Of a DNA stretch of 64,000 nucleotides, positions 56,901 through 64,000 are shown piece after piece. The first letter of the stretch is position 1, and each line of letters starts with the position of its first letter. The notes below the pieces were generated by a model that was not told where the DNA came from, did no database searches, and saw only the letters and a list, made by a program, of their open reading frames with translations. The translations under genes were made by a program, and so were the position numbers. This DNA comes from Syngnathus acus (lineage: Eukaryota; Chordata; Actinopteri; Syngnathiformes; Syngnathidae). Location of the stretch: positions 7,227,412 to 7,291,411 of the forward strand of contig NC_051102.1 in NCBI RefSeq assembly GCF_901709675.1, read 5' to 3'.

Positions 56901-57284
56901 ACCTGGGCATGGTGGTGGGCATCCTCATTGGCCACTATGCGGGTGACGTCTGCATGTGGATCTTCGCCCTCACCGCCGGCCTCTTCATGTACGTGGCGCT
57001 CGTGGACATGGTGAGTGACCGCGGGCCGAACGTGGCACTTTATTTTTCAAGTCTGTGCATCTGCCGCCGCGATCGGGTGGAAGGGAAATGGGCAGTGGAA
57101 TTTTGGTGGTGATGTGGCCATGCTCCAGGTGCCAGAGATGTTGCACAACAACGGCGGCGGCGAGCACGGTTTTGGCCACTGCGGCTACTTCCTGCTGCAG
57201 AACGCCGGTATCCTGCTGGGCTTCGGGATCATGCTCCTCATCGCTGTCCTGGAGCACCGCATCCACCTGGAGCTGCACTTGTGA
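53959..57284 (+). CDS. slc39a6: Zinc transporter ZIP6 (LIV-1)
   Basis: Plasma-membrane zinc importer of the LIV-1 subfamily; in zebrafish it acts downstream of Stat3 in gastrulation movements. Eleven exons join in frame (621 aa; human 755): 53959-54155, 54410-54704, 54863-54995, 55186-55245, 55322-55491, 55656-55814, 55918-55987, 56079-56432, 56658-56738, 56820-57010, 57129-57284. Signal peptide about 1-27. The ectodomain has a His/Asp-rich patch ([20 protein letters not shown]) and the CPALL motif ([13 protein letters not shown]). Eight TM helices follow; TM4 has HNFSDG and TM5 has HELPHELGD, the metal-binding hallmarks. The loop between TM3 and TM4 has [12 protein letters not shown] and a long His cluster as in human ZIP6. 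[15 protein letters not shown] and VALVDMVPEML separate it from ZIP10. The ectodomain is about 100 residues shorter than in human. An acceptor (gtcccgcag) two bases before the ATG implies an upstream untranslated exon. Confidence 0.95.
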
Positions 57285-58591
57285 CGTGGGCGCCGCCTTC
57301 CCGTCTTGTGTTCGGCCCTTTGCCTCGTAGGGCTTCTTGGTGACGGGGCGACTCGAGTGCCCCTCGCTAACGCTTTCTTCTCCACGGCCTCCAAATGTGA
57401 CTGGACCGTCGGAACCGGCCCGCTTATGGCAAACGTTAGGTCAAGATGTTACACTTAAATTGTTTTCTAACTTGTTTCCTCTAATTTGAATATTTTTTTA
57501 TATAACTTGAAAATATTAATGTTTTGAACTCCTCGGGGGGGTGCAACTCATTTTATGGAGCCGTGGTTTCCCTCAGGGGCCGTTTTGACTGTGAAATTCA
57601 CATCGATGTTGAATCACTTCCTCATCACTTTTGCATGTCTTTGTCTGCCTCGGGTTGCGAGTGAGCCAATTCGGAAGTCTTCGGAGACGCCAGCAGGCAT
57701 TTGGGCTGATTTTTCTTTCGTTTTGTCTTTTAATCCCACTCCAAGCTAGAGTTTGCTCCAAAACGTCAGAGAAACCAAAGACGAGTCATATATTCTTTAT
57801 TTTCTGGGTAGAACAAGTGTTTGATGTTAGTGCCGGGTAGATGAGAGGGGAGGGGAGTGAAGGCCCGCTCCCAGGTGGCCAAGACAGGCGCAGCACAAAG
57901 AGCAGCGTTGGCTTGATGCAACGTGCCAAAAACAATGGCATTTGGTTGAATTCTACATCAAGGTCCAAGTTCCAAGGTAACCGAGAGGCATTTTTCTGAC
58001 ACGTACCACTCGCAACCCAAGGCACCGCTGCGTCTTTGTTTTTGACAGCAAACTGAAGTTGAAATCGCAAGTCAAGGAAAATAGTGATGACCAAATAGCA
58101 ATACGACTCGTACAGTTGCTAAGAAAAATTCGTAAAATGTTTAAACAAATATTTGCCATGATGAAGACAACCATTTTTTTCCTCTCTGGTTAGGTCAAAA
58201 CAAAATTGTGTCAAAGTTATATGAGAGCCAAAAACCAGTATTAAGGATGGATTTTTTTGCTTGGAGGTCCACTTGGTTACAGCAGCAGATGTTCTCGTTG
58301 CAAGTTGGCAATTTGTTTGCAAAGTGGCTCCGATCCATTGACATTCCTTATGACAAATAAATGTCATATCCACCCAAGCCTCGTCTTGTGTTTTCGTGAC
58401 GTGCGCCTCAACCAAAACGACATTTGCCAACTTTCCATGGTCTCTCCTTGATCTCCTGAAGCTTCCAGTTTAGCACCCCCCCCCCATCATGCAACAGTAT
58501 TTACGTCCGCATGCTGGGGAAATACAGCTATGAAGAAAGCTGTGAAGGTCCAACGTGTCCACTCTTGTCATCCGTGAGCGTTGTGGCCCGG
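57285..58591. other. Convergent 3' regions of slc39a6 and il20rb
   Basis: Tail-to-tail spacer. No canonical AATAAA is seen for slc39a6 before 57560. No further gene is recognised. Confidence 0.45.
57796..57801 (-). terminator. Candidate il20rb polyadenylation signal
   Basis: AATAAA on the minus strand within cagaaaataaagaatata, about 790 bases after the il20rb stop. It is the best hexamer on that strand before the slc39a6 gene. Confidence 0.45.
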
Positions 58592-60853
58592 TTAGAGGCG
58601 CCGGTCCTTGGGCACCACGCGCATGTCGGCGCACACCTCCTCCTTGGGTTGGCCCGGCATGGCGGGCGCAGGTCCATCAAGCAGCTGCGGGAGACACGAG
58701 ACGAGAGCCATCAGTGGTGTCGGCTTTGGAGCCAACCGTAAACCTATTATCTTTGCTGTCTTTGTAAATCTTTGTAAAAATTGTCCTCCTCCTCACTGTC
58801 ATTAACCCTCATCATCATGATTATCATCATTTGCATGGGCATCTTGACGCGGACGTCCATCCAACTGACCAGCGAATGGGACGGCGACACCTTGCAGGAG
58901 TGGCGGAGGTTGCGGCACTGCACCGCGTACCAGAGGGCGGCAAAGGCGACGCCCGCCACGAGAAGCAGCGTCAGCACGGCCGTAACGGGAACCTCCCAGT
59001 TGGCGTGGGGACCTGTCGGGAAAGGAGGGTGAGTCAAATTGAGCCACATTTGATCAATCTTTCACATGTTATACCTGTGACCCGCACACAGTGCTCTTGG
59101 CTATCTTGGCTGCGTAGTGGTTTGAGCAGCACACGCGCCCGGACGCAGTACACCGACTCTTCCCGCAGGTCGTCGACGTGCAGCAGCTTCTCCCCAGGCA
59201 AGATGTCGAACTTGCGAACCTGCGGGTCACCATTGACGGTGAAAACGGCCACTTGACTCATTCGGGGTGAAGGCGAGGCTGACCTGGGGCAGGGCGTCAC
59301 CGCTCACCGTCACCTCCACTTCGAGGGGCGCCGTGGGCGGGGCTTCCTCAAAGGACACCCGGAGGCCGGCACGCACTGTCGACACCTTCATCAGGGGCGC
59401 CGTCAGCACGGCTGAAAACGCAGAGGGACATCGATGAGTGCATCCACGGCGCGCAGGCAAGTCTCCAAATATTCTTTTTCTTTTGCCATTGGCGACTTTT
59501 TTTGAAGAGCAACTTTGTGAATGAATTGATTTGTATTATGTTTGAGACAGTCCCACAAAATCCCGGCCGATTTTGAAATTCCCCCCGGACATCTTTTTTA
59601 GGGTTCAAAAGTAGGACATGTCCGGGAAAAAGAGGACGTCTGGTCACCCTAGTTAAACACGCGAGCTTAGCATTTAGCGCGGCTTCTCCGCCTTATCCCT
59701 CAGTGAGAATGAGAATCGGCGCAAATGAAGCCCATCATTCTTGTTCTTGTTCGTTCTGTTCAAGGTGTTCGGCAAAAGGGCTGATTTGGAGCCTTGCGTG
59801 CAAAGTGAGAGCTTTGGTTAGCACGCTTGAGCCTTACTGTCCCTCCTGTTGAAGGGCGGCGAGAGCCTCGCCCACGCCGACGTTTCCGAGGCGCAGCGCG
59901 CTCGCACGCGGATATTGTAGTCCGAGTCGGAGCCCAGGTCCAAAGTCTGGTCGCAGTACATGCGCGTCACGTCTTGACAATCTGAGGAGTTCAACCAGCT
60001 TCCGCCCAGGTCCGTCTCCTCATACTCGCTGCGCGCGGGGGCACAAACAAAACAGGCAAACTTTTCTCCATAATTGTTTTCGTCTCACTTTGGCTTTTTT
60101 CATCGTTAATTTGGGGAAAATAGCTCCACCATATGCGTTGTTATTGAATTGATTCAACCAAATGTGTTTTGCTTTGTTTTTCCATCTTAGCTTTTGTCTG
60201 TGAATTCAAATAACTTAGACTCATGTTGACAACGCATTCGGGAATGTCGCCCATCTAGTCGTCAGGAGCCAAGAGCGTTTTGGTTCGGTGTTCAGGCCAA
60301 GTGGCGGCGCACCAACATTGGCCTCAAGGCGGAAGCTTTTGCTCATACGCCCGTGCTTCGGAACATGAGACAGTGGGCCCCAACGTAGCGTCCCGGGCCA
60401 CAGCATATGTACAAAGCTAAGATGCGCAAAAGAGGTCGTATGTGCACATGCAAAACGTGACGCACCCTTGGAACTGCACTGAGTAGAGCAGCGGCGTAGC
60501 GCACGGCGCCTTCGGGGGGTGCCACCGAAGCATGTGTTTCATGTTGACCGAATCCATGGTCACGTTGCTCGGCGGCGGCAGCGCACTCCAAACATCTGAA
60601 GAAGAAGAGGTAAAAGACGTCGATGTTGACGATGATGTGACCGACGTTCCTTGATTGCGCGCCCGCTAGTCGGCCATCAAAAGTTGGCCACTCCGACACA
60701 AAAGGTCACTCTGTGTTGCGGATGAAGCCAAAGTAGCATTTTCAAAGCTTAAAAACTGCGACCGCTCCACCCAACCACACTTTGTACCCGTTTGCCCTAC
60801 TCACAGCCGACGATCAGCAGAGCGGAAAAGGTGCCGGCCGCGCTCGTCTTCAT
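58592..60853 (-). CDS. il20rb: Interleukin-20 receptor beta-like (CRFB class II receptor)
   Basis: Short-tailed class II cytokine receptor chain, which in mammals pairs with IL20RA or IL22RA1 for IL-19/20/24. Seven exons join in frame (285 aa; human 311): 60805-60853, 60466-60595, 59838-60028, 59284-59411, 59075-59219, 58891-59012, 58592-58684. Signal peptide from exon 1 (MKTSAAGTFSALLIVG). Domain 1 contains LPPPSNVTMDSVNMKHMLRW and QGEYEE, close to human IL20RB (LPAPQNLSVLSTNMKHLLMW, QGEYES), and ends SAWARLSPPFNR (human SAWSILKHPFNR). Domain 2 contains VYCVRARVLLK and EHCVRVTG. TM helix about 219-243 (VTAVLTLLLVAGVAFAALWY). The tail keeps KEEVCADMRVVPKD, like human REEVDACATAVMSPE. Intron 4 is only 64 nt and must be removed to avoid a stop. 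Other CRFB members fit less well. Confidence 0.88.
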
Positions 60854-61875
60854 CCTGAGCAGCCCATGGGACGCACGGCGGCCTCGGTGCCGACACTCCG
60901 GCGAGGATAGTCCAGCAATGACACTGCAGCGATGACACTGCAGCGACGACACTTCAGCGACGTGTGAAGCCGCCGAACAGGTTGCAGCACTCTGAAAACG
61001 GGTCGCCGGTGCGGCAGGAACCGGTTAAACCGTGGCCTCCGCCATGCGAGCGACGCGTCATCATCATCAGAGCCCTTCCAGTTTGGCGTAACGATTTGAG
61101 CGGCACCTGGCAATCGACGGGTTCATGCTGATAATCATTTTGCAGGAAATACGAGGGCTATGTATAGTCAGGCTTTTCTTTCCCTCCAAAAAATGACCAT
61201 GTGCGGCCTGATTTTCAAAAGTGCTTTTTGTGGAGGCAAATGGCCCTGGATCGTCATGTTGGTCCTCTTCTGGAAACAGCAGCCCTCCTCCCTCCCTTCA
61301 CCCCTTCATTGTCTTAACTTGCCACCTCTTCTTCTCATTTTGCCTCTCAGACAATCCTGGTTTGCCTTCACAGGTTTCTTTTAGAGCCTTCTTTGGTTGT
61401 CTTCTCATCTGAGTCCTGGTCCTTGTCAAGGCTTGAGCCACATGTTCTTTGGCCCAGGTAGCGTACTTCTTCATTCTTATCTGAGATTTCCTTCAGGCTT
61501 TACGAGCTCCGTCTTTGGTTGTCTTCTCATGTGTAGCCTTTGATTCTTCTTTGGCTTTTATGTGCTTGGGATTGTTGCTTTCCATCTTCCTTCCTTCTTG
61601 AGCCTTGACGCCTTCCGTTTGCCTGGATTTGCTTTCATTTGTGCTTCCGTCCCGCCGCCCTTGCCCTCGGAGGGCTCGGGACGCCGTTGAGGGCGCGGCA
61701 CGGCTGTGGCAATCGATACTGCGGGGCGGGGCGGGGCCGTGCACTTTATGGCCCCCGACAGAGGGCAAAGTCTTTTGGCGCCGACACGGCTGTTGTCATT
61801 GTGCGTTACTTGGTCAACTTGCTCTCTGTCTCGGCTATTCTTCTTTTTGCTGAGCGTTGTCGGCGAACGACGAGC
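60854..61875. promoter_or_regulatory. Divergent il20rb / claudin promoter region
   Basis: One kilobase between two oppositely transcribed genes. Near il20rb are three 14-bp tandem units (60916-60957, cgatgacactgcag type). Near the claudin is a triple GC box (gcggggcggggcgggg, 61721-61736), about 140 bases before its start codon. A 19-base direct repeat (tctttggttgtcttctcat) occurs at about 61388 and 61511. No gene is seen between. Confidence 0.45.
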
Positions 61876-63847
61876 ATGTCTACGGCGGTGGAGGCGACGG
61901 GCTTCGTCATGAGCCTGCTGAGCTGGCTGCTGACGGGCGTGGCGCTAGCCAACGACTACTGGAAGATCTCCACTGTGGCAGGGAGCGTCATCATCTCGCA
62001 GCGGCAGTTTGAGAACCTGTGGCACTCGTGTGCCGAGAACAGCGCTGGCATCGCCGAGTGCAGGGACTTTGAGTCCTTGCTCTCGCTTCCCGGTAGATGG
62101 TCCAGCCGTCGTCGTCGCTTTGACGCCTTTCCTACTTGACGAGCCTTCATCCATTCTTCACCGGCCTTCAAATGCCCTTTGCTTTTTGCTTGAGTTCTCC
62201 ATTACCGTGAAGGCTGCGTCATTAGCCTTCGTTTCTTCTTCTTCTTTTTTGAACCTCGCTTTGCTCTGTCGTTAGCGCTCCTTTTCCTTCTTTATTCTCG
62301 TCATCTTTTGTCATCATTTATTCTTCTTTGACTTCATTTCTCTTTCTCCAGACTGCAGCTTTCATTTCTTTTTCGTTGGCTCCTTTGCCACTAGGGGGCG
62401 ACCAAGTGTTTTGGAAGGCAGCAAATGTTGCCTTGTGGTGGTAAATGTTGACCAAACGGTCGGTTGCCAGATGTTTGTGTGTACTTTTCTTGTCGCAAGG
62501 GAATGTTGAACATAAATCGCTAAATACAGTTGCCAATATACGAAACCCGGCCCACGCTGACGAGATTTCCCGCCTTGGCGGCTCAGCGTGACAGGGCTTA
62601 AGCATTGCTTCGTGTACACCAGAAGACTGACTTCATCGAGCTGTGTTCGGCAGCTCGTAAAGAGGCGTGGCGGCCATTTTTATGATGATGGTGAGCAATC
62701 ATTAACTGGCTTGATGAGCACTTTCTGTTTGCTTTGCTCCCACACTTCTAGTTCTTCTTCCCCTTTCACCCTTTTTGCCTTCATGACGTCGTCTTTGGCC
62801 TGCCTTCTTTCATTTTCTTCATCACTTGGCCTTCATTTCGCTTAATCGGCATGCCTCCATTTTTTCTTCCATCAGTCTTCATTCTTTGCTTCTGTTCTTT
62901 CCTCTTTTCATCATGGCGCTAAGCTGGTGTTTGTTTTGGGCGCAGGTCACGTCCAGGCGTGCCGCGCCTTGATGATCGTGTCTTTGCTGCTGGGTTTGGG
63001 GTCCATGGTGGTTTCTCTGCTGGGCCTCAAGTGCATCAAGATCGGCTCCGCCGGGGACGAATCCAAGGCTAAGATGGCCGTCACCGGAGGCATCCTCAGC
63101 ATCCTGGCCGGTGAGCCGCGTTTCGAACCGTCCAAAGCTTTCAATCTCTTTGTATGTCATCATTTAGTCGACAAACATCCCAAAAGCTTTGAGTTAGTGC
63201 TCACTCAAACATGGCGTTGCTTTGTGTCCATTGCGCTTCGACAGACGAGACGCCGATTCCGCCGCTAGTTCTTGATTGACCTTTCCCTAACGCCAAACAT
63301 CCAAAACACACACCCCTCCCTTCCTGCTCACAGGTCTTTGCTGCCTGACGGCGGTGTCGTGGTACGCCAACATGGTGGTGCAGGACTTCTACAACCCGCT
63401 CTTCGTGGGCGCCAAGTCAGTCGTCTCGCCTCATCTCAGCACCTCACGTCACGTCAGGTGTCGTTAGCGTGCGTTTTCATCTTGCAGGTTCGAGATGGGC
63501 GTGGGCCTCTACCTGGGCTGGGGGGCCGCCTGCCTCGCCGTGCTGGGGGGCGGCTTGCTGTGCACCGCCTGCAGGAGGGGGTCGCCCGCTGCCCACAAAA
63601 GGTACGTACCACGCAAATAGTCGCACGTTCGGCGGGCTTCCAGACAGGCTTAGGGTCTCGAGTGAGGCTTTTAAGACCGGGGTAGGGTTTCAACACAGGG
63701 TTAGCTTTTCAAATGACACCTTTTAAATGAGCGTTTCCCTCGTTTGTTTCTTTGCTGTGATGCAGCGGTTACGGCAGCAGTTCTGCAGCCAAGGTGTACA
63801 AGGCTTCACCCAGGTCGGAGGCGGAGACAGCACGAGCTTACGTCTGA
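61876..63847 (+). CDS. cldn15l: Claudin-15-like tight-junction protein
   Basis: Four-helix tight-junction protein setting paracellular ion permeability. Five exons join in frame (219 aa; human claudin-15 228): 61876-62092, 62946-63110, 63334-63415, 63488-63601, 63766-63847. The claudin signature in extracellular loop 1 is NLWHSC with a second Cys 10 residues later (C52 and C62). [32 protein letters not shown] and [17 protein letters not shown] follow claudin-15 closely. Loop 2 has [14 protein letters not shown], and the C-terminus ARAYV ends in the YV PDZ ligand for ZO proteins. Exon count and phases match the claudin-10/15 type, unlike single-exon claudins. Position 55, Asp in mammalian claudin-15, is Asn here, with Glu at 54. 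Teleosts have several claudin-15 copies, so the exact orthologue is open. Confidence 0.9.
62388..62401 (+). promoter_or_regulatory. Near-CTCF motif in claudin intron 1
   Basis: The bases ccactagggggcga match 13 of 14 positions of CCASYAGRKGGCRS. In fish this core also occurs inside dispersed repeats, so it may be a repeat fragment. Confidence 0.25.
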
Positions 63848-63876
63848 AGTGACTTGCAAACAATTTTGCTCGGATG

Positions 63877-63882
63877 AATAAA
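63877..63882 (+). terminator. Claudin polyadenylation signal
   Basis: AATAAA 30 bases after the stop codon, followed by tttgtcttttc and a tgtgcgcttgcg stretch. It is a short but canonical 3' UTR. Confidence 0.7.
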
Positions 63883-64000
63883 GAAGCGCTTTGTCTTTTC
63901 AAGACCTCTCTGGCCACCTGTGCGCGCTTGCGTCGCCTTGTAATCCGATGCGAGTAATAATGCTGACGGCGATAAGGGCCGTAATCCGGGCCAGTTGCTG

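Overview
The window is nuclear DNA of a teleost fish, probably a spiny-rayed (percomorph-like) species with compact introns. The evidence is many vertebrate genes with GT-AG introns of about 60-150 nt, (TG)n and (ATAG)n microsatellites, tRNA-headed fish SINEs and hAT-like debris. Species cannot be fixed by eye. All main genes were built exon by exon, with reading phase checked across every junction.

Layout. 1-6.7 kb: a degenerate AGACCAGAAC-type repeat with a small TTAA-ended MITE; basp1 on the minus strand with a probable non-coding first exon in a CpG-rich block near 5 kb. 6.7-25.2 kb: myo10 on the plus strand, head-to-head with basp1 as in the mammalian BASP1/MYO10 neighbourhood. 40 coding exons are found, but a 99-nt second coding exon expected from human MYO10 is not seen. 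26.5-29.1 kb: ift57, 11 exons, first intron GC-AG. 29.2-41.6 kb: repeat-rich accessory stretch holding one large open reading frame (about 930 aa, unrecognised, with an 11-residue tandem repeat) and a 3.8-kb long inverted repeat. 41.6-49.8 kb: cavin4 then tmeff1, both minus, the same pairing as human TMEFF1-CAVIN4. 50-53.9 kb: no gene recognised, CpG-rich near 52.8 kb. 53.9-57.3 kb: slc39a6 (ZIP6/LIV-1), plus. 58.6-60.9 kb: il20rb (class II cytokine receptor), minus, tail-to-tail with slc39a6. 61.9-63.8 kb: a claudin-15-like gene, plus, divergent from il20rb.

The genes do not form one pathway. Several act at the plasma membrane or cytoskeleton: BASP1 (myristoylated inner-leaflet protein), myosin-X (filopodial motor), cavin-4 (muscle caveolae), TMEFF1 (single-pass follistatin/EGF protein), ZIP6 (zinc importer), IL-20RB (cytokine receptor) and claudin-15-like (paracellular channel). 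IFT57 is a ciliary transport subunit.

Best leads: the missing motor exon and helix-broken lever arm of myo10, the orphan repeat protein at 32.5-35.3 kb, the long inverted repeat at 36.5-40.3 kb, a CTCF-consensus match between myo10 and ift57, and a pore-residue change in the claudin.
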